DNA of 64,000 bases from Rhizobium viscosum (lineage in GTDB: Bacteria; Pseudomonadota; Alphaproteobacteria; Rhizobiales; Rhizobiaceae). This document shows, in pieces, positions 42,217 to 52,334 of this stretch; position 1 is the first letter of the stretch, and every line of letters starts with the position of its first letter. The position numbers were made by a program, and so were the translations under genes. The notes under the pieces were generated by a model. The model saw nothing but the letters and a program-made list of their open reading frames with translations, was not told where the DNA came from and made no database searches. The stretch is from assembly GCF_014873945.1 (NCBI RefSeq), contig NZ_JADBEC010000001.1, positions 3,489,001 through 3,553,000 on the forward strand, given 5' to 3'.

Positions 42217-44115
42217 ATGACGGTAAAAGGCAGTGAGATGGGTGGTGGGCCGCGGTCGGACGAAAGAAATGATCAACAGACACGGCTGTGGCTGCAAGCG
42301 ACCGTCGAGGATTTTGAACAGGTAGATTTCGAAGCGCCGATTGCTGATTGCGTTGATGCCGACTACCACGAGCTAAACAACCGTTTTCGAGAAGCGGCAA
42401 AGGTTCGTGAGAAGGAAGGCGAAGAGCATCCTGCATCCCGAGTCTTCGCAATGCTGTCCGCGATAACGAGCTTTTACTTCAAGCCCGAAGATCGAAATGC
42501 TCCCTATGGTCCCATAATGGCTATGGGTGATCAACGCTCGCCAATACCAGAGGACTTTCGCGGAGGCCCGGTGGCTGCGCTGGCCTATGCAGCGTCGCGA
42601 ACTAGAAATCCCCTACTCAGGGCGCGGCTCGCGGATGTCTGTTGGCTCCTTGAACGCCGGCGCCACGAACTTGGTCGAATTGCCGTACGGGCGTATGCCG
42701 AAGTCGTGGAGGGACTAGCGTCCGGCGTCTACAAGGACAGGCAAGACAGAGGTGATCCTCTGCTCGGCCTAGCTGCCAGGGATATGCTTCAGCGCGCCGT
42801 GCAGATGGGGCGTCCACTGGGTTGGGAGAGCGAGGAGGTAGTATCCGCAAAGGCTTTGGTTCCGTACATCTGGGCTAGAGCGATCCAAGGCAAGAACCCC
42901 GTGCCGGTCCTCTGGTTCTGCGGAATGGATTTTTCGTTTGGCATCTCGGGCAGTGCGATTGTTGCAGCGGCAATAGAAGCCTATCTGCGCAGCGACTTGC
43001 CGGAGCCTAGCTCGCATATGATCATTGAACTCTGGCGCCTGGCATCAAAGGCTTATCATGACGCCAAGGATGAGGAGGGTAGGTTCAGATGTCAGACCGA
43101 AGCGGCAGAGGCGCTCGTGGCCGAGGCCCAACGACACAGCTCTGCAATGCTGGCATCGCACTGGCTTAGCGAGGCGATTGCCGAGTATCACGGCATCCCA
43201 GGCAAGCGTGAGCGCAGAGCGGAACTTCGGTCTCAATTGATCGAGATCCAAGGTGGAATAAGAGAGGAAATGTCGTCCTATTCCCATTCGACGGATCTCA
43301 GCGATCTTGCTGCAGAATTGGAGAAGGAACTGGAACAGATCGAAGATCTGCTCGATCTACTGTTTGTGTTTGCCGATCTCGGTCGTTCTCCTGCGCCGGA
43401 AAAACTCGAAAGCGAGGCTATCGGCTCCATTAAGGCCCATCCGTTTTCTTCGATATTTGGTGCGAGCCACCATGACTCTGAAGGCAAGGTGATCCATAAA
43501 TCGGATGGAGCCAATTTGGGCGATGGAGATAGTAAGGACGCGATCCGGTCGACGATTGCCGAACATGAGCGAATGCGTCGAGCAATCCATGTCATGGGGT
43601 TGGTGGAGGTCGCTCGCCATGAGATTAATAGGCGTTTTTACCTTGGAGAGGATACCTTCCAAGCGCTGTTTAGGCACACCCCATTCGTGCCAACTGACGT
43701 TCTCATGACGTATAGCCGTGGCTTCGCGCGGTTCTTTTCAGGAGACTTCATTAGCGCGGTATATATTCTTGTTCCCATGCTTGAGAACTCCCTGCGGCAT
43801 ACGTTGAAGTTGCATGGTTTTGATACCGTAACTTTCGACGACGCAACGCAGACCCAAGAAGACAAAACGATCTCGGCTCTGTTCGACAACATGAGACCCG
43901 AACTCGACAAGGTCTTTGGGGCGGCGATCACGACCGACATACACAACGTTTTTCTTGCTAAACCTGGCCCTAGCCTTCGGCACGTAGTTGCTCATGGTTT
44001 ACTCAGCGACGCGGGTTGCCATGGACCGGACGCAGTCTATGCATGCTGGTTGATCTTTCGGCTGTGCTGTATTCCGCTTTTCAGCAAAGAGGGAGCCGTT
44101 GAGGTTCCATCCTAA
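42217..44115 (+). CDS. DUF4209-type protein, possible accessory or defence gene
   Basis: The 632-residue protein starts at ATG 42217 with GGGAGG seven bases upstream. It is largely helical and cytoplasmic, without signal or membrane segments. The C-terminal ~150 residues (FFSGDFISAVYILVPMLENSLRHTL, then LRHVVAHGLLSD) resemble the DUF4209 family; the Arg588-x4-His593 pair is of the type used by HEPN ribonucleases. The N-terminal ~400 residues have no recognised domain. Base composition and codon use are visibly less GC-rich than both neighbours, and the gene stands alone between core-type genes, signs of horizontal acquisition. Function unknown; an RNA-targeting defence role is a guess. Confidence 0.65.
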   Translation: MTVKGSEMGGGPRSDERNDQQTRLWLQATVEDFEQVDFEAPIADCVDADYHELNNRFREAAKVREKEGEEHPASRVFAMLSAITSFYFKPEDRNAPYGPIMAMGDQRSPIPEDFRGGPVAALAYAASRTRNPLLRARLADVCWLLERRRHELGRIAVRAYAEVVEGLASGVYKDRQDRGDPLLGLAARDMLQRAVQMGRPLGWESEEVVSAKALVPYIWARAIQGKNPVPVLWFCGMDFSFGISGSAIVAAAIEAYLRSDLPEPSSHMIIELWRLASKAYHDAKDEEGRFRCQTEAAEALVAEAQRHSSAMLASHWLSEAIAEYHGIPGKRERRAELRSQLIEIQGGIREEMSSYSHSTDLSDLAAELEKELEQIEDLLDLLFVFADLGRSPAPEKLESEAIGSIKAHPFSSIFGASHHDSEGKVIHKSDGANLGDGDSKDAIRSTIAEHERMRRAIHVMGLVEVARHEINRRFYLGEDTFQALFRHTPFVPTDVLMTYSRGFARFFSGDFISAVYILVPMLENSLRHTLKLHGFDTVTFDDATQTQEDKTISALFDNMRPELDKVFGAAITTDIHNVFLAKPGPSLRHVVAHGLLSDAGCHGPDAVYACWLIFRLCCIPLFSKEGAVEVPS

Positions 44116-44214
44116 GCACATCTTACAACGTCAGTGTATTGTCTTGTCTTGGCCGCCGCCTTTTGTATAAGACAGCGGCATTGGTCTGTTTTCGGCCGTC
44201 GGACTCTTTTGGTC

Positions 44215-45249
44215 TTACGCAGCAACCGCCTGCTGACGAGCTGTCGCCATAGTCATCTTGCGATCGGCGCGCTCCTGTTGCGGGGAGCGCTGGTAGAGTT
44301 CGCGATAACACTTGGAGAAGTGTGAGGCGGAGACGAAGCCGCAGGCAACGGCGACTTCGACGACCGGCATGGAGGACTGCACCAGCAGGTGGCGGGCGCG
44401 GTCAAGGCGTATTTCCAGATAGTAGCGGGCTGGCGACCGGCCCATTTCCTGGCGGAACAGGCGTTCGATCTGGCGGCGCGACAGGCCGGCACCCTCGGCG
44501 ATTTCGAGCAGCGACAGCGGCTCGGCGAGATTACCTTCCATCAGCTCGATGATCGACAGCACCTTGGCGTTCTGGACGCCGAGGCGGGCGCGCAGCGGCA
44601 AGCGCTGGCGGTCGTGCGGGTTGCGCACGCGGTCGGTCAGGTGCTGCTCGCAGATGCGGTTGACGAGGCTTTCGCCGAAATCCTCGCCGACGAGGTTCAG
44701 CATCATGTCGAGCGAGGCCGTGCCGCCGGCGCAGGTGTAGAGATTGTTATCGACCTCGTAGAGGTCGGCATAGACCTCGGCCTGCGGGAAGGCCTCGGAG
44801 AAGCCCGGCAGGTTTTCCCAGTGGATCGCGCAGCGCTTGCCGTTCAGGAGACCGGCCTGGGCAAGCACATGCGCGCCCGTACAGAGCGAACCGACGGCCA
44901 CGCCGCGATTGTAGGATTCGCGCAGCCAGGCATTGACGGATTTATTGTTGAAGGTCTCGACATCGATGCCGGAACAGACGAGCACCATGCCCGGCCGGTT
45001 TTCACCGCCGAGATGGCGACGCTCTTCGGCGAGCGAGGAATTGGCCTCCACGCCGATGCCGCAAGAGGAATAGACCTTTTCGCCGTCGACCGAGGTCAGG
45101 CGCCACGTATAGGCCTGATAGCCGAGCATGCGGTTTGCGATGCGCAGTGTATCCACCGCCGCCGAAAAGGGCAGCATGGTGAATTGAGGGACCATGAAGA
45201 AGACTACGGAACGTTTCTTGAGCTGCATCTTGTTCATTGGAAAATCCAT
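44215..45249 (-). CDS. GlxA-type AraC-family regulator
   Basis: The protein (344 residues from the start chosen) combines an N-terminal DJ-1/PfpI-like class I glutamine amidotransferase-type domain (VVFFMVPQFTMLPFSAAVDTLRIA through SLCTGAHVLAQAGLLNGKRCAIHW, with the cysteine at the nucleophile elbow) and a C-terminal AraC double helix-turn-helix (LSLLEIAEGAGLSRRQIERLF and ACGFVSASHFSKCYRELY). This architecture includes GbdR, CdhR and ArgR, which sense glycine betaine, carnitine or arginine. The start is uncertain among several close ATGs at 45318, 45267, 45249, 45237 and 45228. Confidence 0.85.
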   Translation of the reverse strand: MDFPMNKMQLKKRSVVFFMVPQFTMLPFSAAVDTLRIANRMLGYQAYTWRLTSVDGEKVYSSCGIGVEANSSLAEERRHLGGENRPGMVLVCSGIDVETFNNKSVNAWLRESYNRGVAVGSLCTGAHVLAQAGLLNGKRCAIHWENLPGFSEAFPQAEVYADLYEVDNNLYTCAGGTASLDMMLNLVGEDFGESLVNRICEQHLTDRVRNPHDRQRLPLRARLGVQNAKVLSIIELMEGNLAEPLSLLEIAEGAGLSRRQIERLFRQEMGRSPARYYLEIRLDRARHLLVQSSMPVVEVAVACGFVSASHFSKCYRELYQRSPQQERADRKMTMATARQQAVAA

Positions 45250-45538
45250 GCTCGAGGGCGACTGCATATTGGTCGCGTGGAATGCGTCGTTCCGATGTTC
45301 TAAAAGCGACACTGGCATGGAAAAATGCGGCTAGGAAGAGCAAATCTGCGACATGAGAGGAGATTTGCGGCGCGAGCGAAGCAAAAAGTGTCGCTGCGGC
45401 GGGGTGGTGCTGTGAAAATTCACCGGGGAAGGTAGGCGACGGACATGAAAAAGGCGGTGCTGCGTGGGGCAGGCACCACCTTTAGCTTGGGAGGTATGTC
45501 GCATTCATTGCATGGTTTTGCATTCACGAGCCCTGTCG

Positions 45539-45742
45539 TTAGTGAGCTCTGCGCTTGCCGGTTTCATCGGCGCTCGGCCAGCCGATATCCTTGCGGATGT
45601 CGAAAGGCATGGATTCGATCTGGCGTTCCGTCTGCCACCGGCGCCATGCGCGCACGAGCTTGTCGGCATAGGAACCGATCGAGGAATGGCTGCTATGGGA
45701 CGACACGCTCTTGCCGCCATCTCTGTAGGTCATCGAGGTCAT
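45539..45742 (-). CDS. DUF1127 small protein (YjiS-like)
   Basis: The 67-residue protein starts at MTSMTYRDGG, with AAAGGAAA at good spacing. It has a Ser/His-rich N-terminus and the DUF1127 core: LVRAWRRWQTERQIESMPFDIRKDIGWPS. In rhizobia and relatives, short DUF1127 proteins act in RNA turnover, phosphate and carbon metabolism or stress. It is next to another tiny basic protein on the same strand. Confidence 0.82.
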   Translation of the reverse strand: MTSMTYRDGGKSVSSHSSHSSIGSYADKLVRAWRRWQTERQIESMPFDIRKDIGWPSADETGKRRAH

Positions 45743-45858
45743 TGCCGTTTCCTTTCCTTGCGAGACACGGGATTGCCGTATCCTTGAGGTGAAATATGCG
45801 CTTGCGACACTCATCATTCAAACGAATAGATTTTATGAGTATCATAAGCGATTTTGAA

Positions 45859-46026
45859 CTATCGCTGCTGCTCATCGAGAGCGGGCAGGGCGCCGATATC
45901 GGCCGCGAGATGCGGCGGATAATGCTTCATTTCCTGCCTGATATGCTCGCGTGCCGCCACCCGAAACATGCGTGCGCGGAAAGCGAAGAAAGCCTGGAGG
46001 ATATTGAAGCCTACTGTCTGCAACAT
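45859..46026 (-). CDS. Small DUF1127-like protein
   Basis: The 55-residue protein starts MLQTVGFNILQAFF behind a perfect AAGGAGG six bases upstream. An amphipathic aromatic N-terminal helix precedes the stretch AAREHIRQEMKHYPPHLAADIGALP, which parallels the end of DUF1127 proteins (x-x-R-x-D-I-G). It lies 116 bases upstream of the DUF1127 gene on the same strand. No function can be assigned. Confidence 0.65.
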   Translation of the reverse strand: MLQTVGFNILQAFFAFRARMFRVAAREHIRQEMKHYPPHLAADIGALPALDEQQR

Positions 46027-46235
46027 GATCGGCCTCCTTTTCTTCAGCCTCATCGTTACAACTAGAATATAGGTATCGAGGCTGGTTCAAACAAATGAAA
46101 TGAACTGGGCTTAAGGTTCAGAGAAATTGAAAGATGAGGGCGCGCCTACAATGGCTGCGGGTTGCCTTCGGCAGCGCTTCGAGTCTGTTCTGCGACATAT
46201 GGATGGACGGGCGTGGACGATCCACGCGGCCGCGG

Positions 46236-48137
46236 TCAGATGACCATCTGCTCTCCGAGTTCCACCACGCGGTTGCTGGGAAGCTGGAAATAATCCGAAG
46301 GGTCGATGGCAAAGCCGGCCATGGCGATGAAGAGCCGGTCCTGCCAGGCCGGAAGGCCGGTATTCGGATCGCCGACGAGCTTGCGCCTGCCGACATAGAA
46401 CGAGGTCGACATGATCTCGAAGTCGAAGCCCGCCTTGCGGCAGAGCGGCAGGGCCTTGGAGACGTCCTGATCCTCCATGAAGCCGAACAGGAGCTGGATC
46501 TTGATGAAGCGCTCCGACAGCCTTTCGATCGTCACCCGATCCGCTTCCGGCACATAGGGGCGCGGGGCGGTCTTCACATTGAGGATGACATTGCGCGCGT
46601 GAAGAACGCGATTGTGCTTCAGGTTGTGCAGGAGCACGCCGGGCGTCATATCAGGAAGGCTGGTCAGGAAGATCGCTGTGCCCGGAACCTGGGCGGGGGC
46701 GTGATCCGACTTCCGTTCGATCGACGTCAGAAACTGCATCAGGGGTACGTCGTTGCTTGCGGACTTCTGGCGCACCAGCAGGGTTCCCTTCTTCCAGGTC
46801 CACATCATTATCATCAGCGCGCCGGCGATCAGGATCGGGACATAGCCGCCGTCGTGGATCTTCAGGAGATTCGCGCCGAGGAAGATGCTTTCAAGCACGA
46901 GGAGCGGCAGGAGTGCCGCCAGTGCTGAGGCCACGTTCCATCCCCACACGACGCGTAGAAACTGGAAGGACAGGATCGTCGTGACGACCATCGCACCCGT
47001 GACCGAAATTCCGTATGCCGTGGCAAGGGCCTCGGAGGAACCGAACGCGAAGATCAGGGCAAGCACACCGATGAGAAGCGTCATGTTGACCGCCGGGACG
47101 TAGATCTGGCCGGTGTTGGAAGCGGAGGTGAAGCAAATCTCCAGCCGCGGAAGGAAGCCGAGATGGATGGCCTGACGGGCAAGAGAGAACGCCCCGGTAA
47201 TGACGGCCTGGCTGGCGATGATCGTGGCTGCGGTGGCAAGAAGGACCACCGGAAGGATCGCCCATTCCGGAAACAGCAGGAAGAAGGGATCAGACGCAGC
47301 CTGCGGGCTGGCAAGCACAAGCGCGCCCTGGCCGAGGTAGTTGAGGAGGAGGGATGGGAAGACCACTGCGAACCAGGCGACCTGGATCGGCTTCCTGCCG
47401 AAATGACCGAGGTCGGCATAAAGGGCTTCCGCACCCGTCACCGTCAGGAAGACGGCGCCGAGGACCACGAGGCCGATGAGGCCTGCATGGGTGATGAAGT
47501 CGAAGGCGTAGAGCGGATTGAGCGCTGCGAAGATCGCGGGATCGTCGGCGATGTGGACAAGTCCGCCAAGGCCCATCACGAGAAACCACAGGAGCGTTAT
47601 CGGACCGAAGAGTTTCGACACGGACGCGGTGCCGACCGACTGGACGAAAAACAGGAGCAGCATGATCGCGACGGCGATCGGCAGGATGTAGGGCGTGAAG
47701 ACCGGCGTTACGAGCTTCAGCCCTTCGAGCGCCGACAGCACCGACAAGGCAGGCGTGATCATCGCGTCGCCGATGAACAGTGCTGCGCCGATGATGCCTG
47801 CGAAGAAAAAGACGGTCGCGTGCCGGCTGGTCTTTTTCATGAGGAGGGCCAGCAGGGAAAGGGTTCCGCCTTCGCCTTCGTTATCCGCCCTCAGCAGAAA
47901 CAGCACGTATTTGAACGTGACGATGACCGTCAGCGTCCATATCATCAACGAGATCAGCCCGATGACCTCGTGCGGCGCCACGCCGTCATGGGCGAAGGGC
48001 CGAAGCGCTTCGCGGAAGGCATAGAGCGGGCTCGTTCCGATATCGCCATAGACCACTCCGATCGCCCCGAGCAGGAGGGCCGCAAACTTTTGCTGGCCTG
48101 CATGAGACCGGTCTGCGTCGTGGGTGGTGGCGGACAT
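46236..48137 (-). CDS. kup: KUP-family potassium uptake protein
   Basis: The 633-residue protein starts at [10 protein letters not shown] behind AAGGAATA. It has twelve transmembrane helices in the first ~430 residues and the KUP hallmarks [44 protein letters not shown] and the conserved [14 protein letters not shown], then a cytoplasmic C-terminal domain. It is a proton-coupled K+ symporter of the inner membrane, useful at low potassium or acidic pH. The gene is monocistronic. Confidence 0.95.
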   Translation of the reverse strand: MSATTHDADRSHAGQQKFAALLLGAIGVVYGDIGTSPLYAFREALRPFAHDGVAPHEVIGLISLMIWTLTVIVTFKYVLFLLRADNEGEGGTLSLLALLMKKTSRHATVFFFAGIIGAALFIGDAMITPALSVLSALEGLKLVTPVFTPYILPIAVAIMLLLFFVQSVGTASVSKLFGPITLLWFLVMGLGGLVHIADDPAIFAALNPLYAFDFITHAGLIGLVVLGAVFLTVTGAEALYADLGHFGRKPIQVAWFAVVFPSLLLNYLGQGALVLASPQAASDPFFLLFPEWAILPVVLLATAATIIASQAVITGAFSLARQAIHLGFLPRLEICFTSASNTGQIYVPAVNMTLLIGVLALIFAFGSSEALATAYGISVTGAMVVTTILSFQFLRVVWGWNVASALAALLPLLVLESIFLGANLLKIHDGGYVPILIAGALMIMMWTWKKGTLLVRQKSASNDVPLMQFLTSIERKSDHAPAQVPGTAIFLTSLPDMTPGVLLHNLKHNRVLHARNVILNVKTAPRPYVPEADRVTIERLSERFIKIQLLFGFMEDQDVSKALPLCRKAGFDFEIMSTSFYVGRRKLVGDPNTGLPAWQDRLFIAMAGFAIDPSDYFQLPSNRVVELGEQMVI

Positions 48138-48267
48138 GGATATTCCTTGATTGTTGTTCGACACTGATGGCTGTTCGGAATGAAAGATATGGGGCGCAAG
48201 GCTGAGAATGGCACATCGGGTCGCGGTGAGGACCGTCAAGCTCGATTCCGGCCCCTGATCGTACCCA

Positions 48268-49572
48268 TCAGTTCTCCGCCCGTGCCTCGTCCTTCGTCAA
48301 TGCGCTGACGAGAAGCTTGTCGACGCGCCGCCCGTCGAGGTCGATCACCTCGAATTTCCAGTCGTTCTTGACGAAGGTCTCTCCAAGCTCGGGTAGGTGC
48401 TTCAGTTCTTCCAGAACGAGACCGGCAACGGTCTGGTATTCGACGTCTTCATCAACGGGGAAGTTCATGAATTCCGAGAATTCGTCGATCGGCGTCCATC
48501 CGGAAACCAGGTAGGAGCCATCCTCGCGTCGCTTGATCGCCGGTTCCTCACCGGAAGCCGCGTCGCCGAAAACGCCCATGATCGATTCGAGGATGTCGCC
48601 TGAGGTGATCACACCTTCGAAGTGGCCGTATTCGTCAAAAACCAGAACCATATGCTGTGACGACTTGCGGATCGATTCGATCACCGAGGAGGCGGGGGCG
48701 AGGTCCGAGATGATCGGAACATCGTGTACCAGCGTCATGATGTCGACCGTCCGGTTGGCTTCAAGGGCATCGTAGTAATCCTTGACGGCGAGAACGCCGA
48801 GAACCTCGTCGGAGCTGCCCTTGCGGGCCGGCAGTCGCGTTCGCGCGGTCGACTGAATGGTCTTGCGGATCTCCTCGGCGGAATCTTCGATATCGACCAG
48901 CTCGACGTCGCGCCGCGGCGTCATGAGCGCGCGTGCCGTTCTGTCGGCAAGACGCATGACGCCGGTGATCATGGCGGATTCCCCGCTCTCGATCACGCCG
49001 GCACTCTGGGCTTCGGCGAGAACCGTCTTGATCTCCTCGTCGGTGACGCCATCGGCGTTCTTTCCGGACTGGCCGAGCAGGGTGAGAACGAGTTTGCCCG
49101 AGCCGTCGAGCAGCCAGACGAGCGGCAGAGCCGCCTTCGACAGGTAGGTCATCGTCGGAGCGACCTTGGCGGCGACGGCTTCCGGCGCGCGAAGGGCCAT
49201 CTGCTTGGGCACCAACTCGCCGATGATGAGGGAGAGATAGGTGATTGCCACGACGACCGTACCGACACCAAGCCCGTCCGCCCAGGCATTGGGAAGCCCC
49301 TGCGCCAGAAGCCAGGCGGAGAATCGCGCGCCGAGCGTCGCACCCGAGAAGGCACCTGATAGGACGCCGACGAGGGTGATGCCGATCTGAACCGTCGACA
49401 GGAAACGGCCGGGATCCTCTGCGAGGCGCAGAGCCAGTCGCGCTCCTCTGCTTCCCTGGTCCGCCATAACTCTGAGGCGTGCCGGGCGGGCGGAGACGAT
49501 TGCGAGCTCCGACATCGCCAGGACGCCGTTGAGAATGGTGAGGAGGATGACGATGGCTATTTCGGTATACAA
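48268..49572 (-). CDS. CNNM/CorC-type hemolysin-family protein with CBS domains
   Basis: The 434-residue protein begins with a DUF21/CNNM transmembrane domain (three helices, with the conserved EIVPKQ-like [10 protein letters not shown] around residue 120), followed by a CBS pair (about residues 205-330, [19 protein letters not shown] and [17 protein letters not shown]) and a CorC_HlyC C-terminal domain ([13 protein letters not shown]). Related proteins take part in Mg2+/Co2+ export or resistance. It is on the same strand as kup but 130 bases upstream, so the two may form a cation-homeostasis pair. Confidence 0.92.
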   Translation of the reverse strand: MYTEIAIVILLTILNGVLAMSELAIVSARPARLRVMADQGSRGARLALRLAEDPGRFLSTVQIGITLVGVLSGAFSGATLGARFSAWLLAQGLPNAWADGLGVGTVVVAITYLSLIIGELVPKQMALRAPEAVAAKVAPTMTYLSKAALPLVWLLDGSGKLVLTLLGQSGKNADGVTDEEIKTVLAEAQSAGVIESGESAMITGVMRLADRTARALMTPRRDVELVDIEDSAEEIRKTIQSTARTRLPARKGSSDEVLGVLAVKDYYDALEANRTVDIMTLVHDVPIISDLAPASSVIESIRKSSQHMVLVFDEYGHFEGVITSGDILESIMGVFGDAASGEEPAIKRREDGSYLVSGWTPIDEFSEFMNFPVDEDVEYQTVAGLVLEELKHLPELGETFVKNDWKFEVIDLDGRRVDKLLVSALTKDEARAEN

Positions 49573-49860
49573 ACTTAGGCCTGTTTCGATGATAATGATC
49601 CGTCGAAACTATGCGATCTCGTCTCGCTTTGCGAGGGTTCCCGTCGAAGATCATGGCGCTTGGCAAGATAATTATGGCGAACTTCTCGCTGCCAGCGCAA
49701 CTGGAGAGCCGCAAGGCGGCATCTCCTTGAAACAGCGCCTCATATAATCCGTGGCTCATAAACCCACTCTTAAGGATCTATTGACCATAATGAAGGCTTA
49801 ACGCCGCCCACGTGTGCGGTGCCTGTGATGTTTTCTTGTCTCGCACCAAGGACGAAGTTC

Positions 49861-51273
49861 GTGTCCCTTCATCAAGCCATCGCCGCCATTCCGGCAACCG
49901 CGTTCGCGTGGTTTCTGTCTGTCGTCGCCCGTCGTGTGGCGATTGTTGCGGCCTTCGTTTTCGCTGTCATTGCCGGATCGGGCGAGGCGGCGGCGGAGGA
50001 TCGGGCGCTGAAACTCTACTTCACGCATACGGGCGAGCGGGCGACGATCGTCTTCAAGCGCAACGGCAAATACGATCAGCGCGGGCTGAACCAGATCAAC
50101 CGTTTCCTGCGTGACTGGCGGCGCAACGAGCCTGCCAGGATGGATCCGCGTCTGCTTGATCTCGTCTGGGAAGTCTATCGCAAGAGCGGGGCGAAGGAGA
50201 CAATCCACGTCGTTTCGGCCTATCGCTCGCCGGCCACCAACAACATGCTGCGCAACCGCTCGCGCAATACCGGTGTCGCCAAGCGCAGCCAGCACATGCT
50301 CGGCAAGGCGATGGATTTCTATATCCCGGGCGTCAAGCTTGCGACGCTGCGTGCGCTTGCCATGCAGATGCAGGTCGGCGGGGTCGGCTATTATCCGACG
50401 TCGGGTTCGCCCTTCGTGCATCTCGATGTCGGCAATGTGCGCGCCTGGCCGCGCATGTCGCGCCAGGAGCTGGCGCGGCTGTTCCCTGACGGGCGTACCA
50501 TCCACCTGCCGGCGGACGGACGTCCGCTGCCGGGCTATCAGGTAGCGCTTGCCGAGCGCAAGAAGGGCATCCGCTCCGCGCCGATAGAGATTGCCGCAAG
50601 TGAGGATGAGGATGACGATGCGCCCGTAACGCCAAAGGCAGCGGCACCGGCCCTGCTGACGGCACGCGCAGCACCTGTGAAGGCACCTGATCCCGTCGTG
50701 ACCGGAAGCCTTGTCACCGCCATGCTGCCGACGCCGCAGAAGCGGGCAGAGATCGGACTGGCGCCGCAGCTTGCCAAGCCGGAGGACAAGGCGGTTGCCG
50801 ACCGGGCCTTTGCCGATCTTGCCTCACTGACCGTTCCGCTGCCGGTGCTGCGGCCTGTTGAAATCGAGGCCGTGGAAAGCGAGACGCCCGCACCTGTGCC
50901 CGCGGTTGCGCCGGTTCTGGCATCCGTCCAGCCGGCCCCGGCTGATTTCACGCGCTTCGTCGTCGGTCGCAAGCCGGCCAATACTTCAGGTATCGCCGAC
51001 CGGCTGACCCATCCCGCACCGACGGCCGAGCAGATCGCGGTGTTGCCGGTCTCCGCGTCGGAGCATGTCTCGGGCGGCGTCGGCGAGATGTCGGCACGAG
51101 CGCTGATTGCCTGGGCGGTACGGTCACCGGAAACGTCAGTTGAACTCACGGCGCCTGCCATGATCGGCAATACCTATCCGAAGGGGGGCGGCGAGGGCAG
51201 GACGGTTGCCTCAGGTGTGGCTGGTGCCGCTGGAACCAGCTTCAAGACCAGCCGTCTCGGCACTGAGGGCTGA
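49861..51273 (+). CDS. DUF882/YcbK-family peptidase-fold protein, periplasmic
   Basis: The 470-residue protein starts with GTG at 49861 (AAGGA eight bases upstream; another GTG at 49819 is possible) and has a signal-anchor or signal peptide ending near GEAAAED. Residues about 50-200 form a DUF882 / M15-type domain with putative zinc ligands His, Asp and His in SQHMLGKAMDFYIPG and SPFVHLDVG, as in peptidoglycan L,D- or D,D-peptidases. The remaining 270 residues are Pro/Ala-rich and low in structure, probably a wall-spanning tail. A cell-wall role is inferred. Confidence 0.85.
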   Translation: MSLHQAIAAIPATAFAWFLSVVARRVAIVAAFVFAVIAGSGEAAAEDRALKLYFTHTGERATIVFKRNGKYDQRGLNQINRFLRDWRRNEPARMDPRLLDLVWEVYRKSGAKETIHVVSAYRSPATNNMLRNRSRNTGVAKRSQHMLGKAMDFYIPGVKLATLRALAMQMQVGGVGYYPTSGSPFVHLDVGNVRAWPRMSRQELARLFPDGRTIHLPADGRPLPGYQVALAERKKGIRSAPIEIAASEDEDDDAPVTPKAAAPALLTARAAPVKAPDPVVTGSLVTAMLPTPQKRAEIGLAPQLAKPEDKAVADRAFADLASLTVPLPVLRPVEIEAVESETPAPVPAVAPVLASVQPAPADFTRFVVGRKPANTSGIADRLTHPAPTAEQIAVLPVSASEHVSGGVGEMSARALIAWAVRSPETSVELTAPAMIGNTYPKGGGEGRTVASGVAGAAGTSFKTSRLGTEG

Positions 51274-51381
51274 ACTCAAATAGGCTCGATAGTGGTCGCC
51301 CTACAAAAATAGGGGGCAGATTGACTTTCAATCAAATGGAATGATAACCTTCGTCATTCAGAAAAATTGAAAGATGTGACG

Positions 51382-52281
51382 ATGACCATCCCGTTTCGCC
51401 GTCCCATTCCTCTGCTCGACAATGACGTGCTGCGCACCTTCGTCGCCATTGCAGAGACCGGTAATTTTTCGACTGCGGCCGAGACCGTGTTCCGCACGCC
51501 GTCGGCAGTTTCCATGCAGATCAAGAAGCTCGAAGAGCAGCTCGGCGTGATGCTGTTTCGCCGCGATGCGCGCTCGGTGACGCTGACGCAGCACGGCGAG
51601 ATGCTGCTGTCTTATGCGCGCAACATCCTGACGCTTTCCAACGAGGCGGTGTCGCGTTTCATCATGCCGGAGCTCAGCGGCGTGGTGCGGCTTGGCGCGC
51701 CCGAGGATATCGGCGAGCGGCTGCTGCCGCAGGTCCTGAGGAGCTTTGCGCAGACCTATCCGGGCATCATGGTCGATGTGACGATCGACATGAGCATCGG
51801 CCTGAAGAAGCGGATGGAGGAGCAGCGCCTCGATCTCGCGCTCATCAACTGCGCTACGCGGCCTTTCCCCACCAATGGCGAAGTCGTCTATCGCGAGAGG
51901 CTCGTCTGGGCTGGCGCCAAATGCGGCTCGGCGCATCGGCGCGATCCGCTGCCGATCTCGATCTGGGAAGATGGCTGCATCTGGCGGCAGGAGGCGATCA
52001 CCCAGCTCGAACGCAACAAGCGGCCCTATCGCGTCGCCTATCTCAGCGCCCACACCATGGCGCAGCGCGCCGCCGTGGTCTCCGATCTCGCTATTGCGCC
52101 GCTACCGCTCTCCTATGTCAGCGAGGATATGGCGATCCTCGGCATCCAGGAAGGGCTGCCGGAACTCGGCTCTTTCGACATCCAGCTTTTGACTGCATCG
52201 CAAATGACGGGGCCGATAGAGACGGTCGCCGACAGCATCCGCGCATCCTTCGCCGAAAGGTCGAAAGCGGCGGCCGCCTGA
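51382..52281 (+). CDS. LysR-family transcriptional regulator
   Basis: The 299-residue protein has an N-terminal LysR winged helix (LDNDVLRTFVAIAETGNFSTAAETVFRTPSAVSMQIKKLEEQLG) and a periplasmic-binding-protein-like effector domain (GVVRLGAPEDIGERLLPQVLRSF). It resembles the LrhA/HexA branch. A TTG five codons upstream could be used instead of this ATG. The next gene downstream on the same strand, after 53 bases, encodes a ModA-like binding protein, which may be a target or simply an adjacent gene. Confidence 0.88.
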   Translation: MTIPFRRPIPLLDNDVLRTFVAIAETGNFSTAAETVFRTPSAVSMQIKKLEEQLGVMLFRRDARSVTLTQHGEMLLSYARNILTLSNEAVSRFIMPELSGVVRLGAPEDIGERLLPQVLRSFAQTYPGIMVDVTIDMSIGLKKRMEEQRLDLALINCATRPFPTNGEVVYRERLVWAGAKCGSAHRRDPLPISIWEDGCIWRQEAITQLERNKRPYRVAYLSAHTMAQRAAVVSDLAIAPLPLSYVSEDMAILGIQEGLPELGSFDIQLLTASQMTGPIETVADSIRASFAERSKAAAA

Positions 52282-52334
52282 TTGGCTCAGAGCGATACGG
52301 AATGATCGTGTAGACGCGGAATGCAGGCTTAGAT

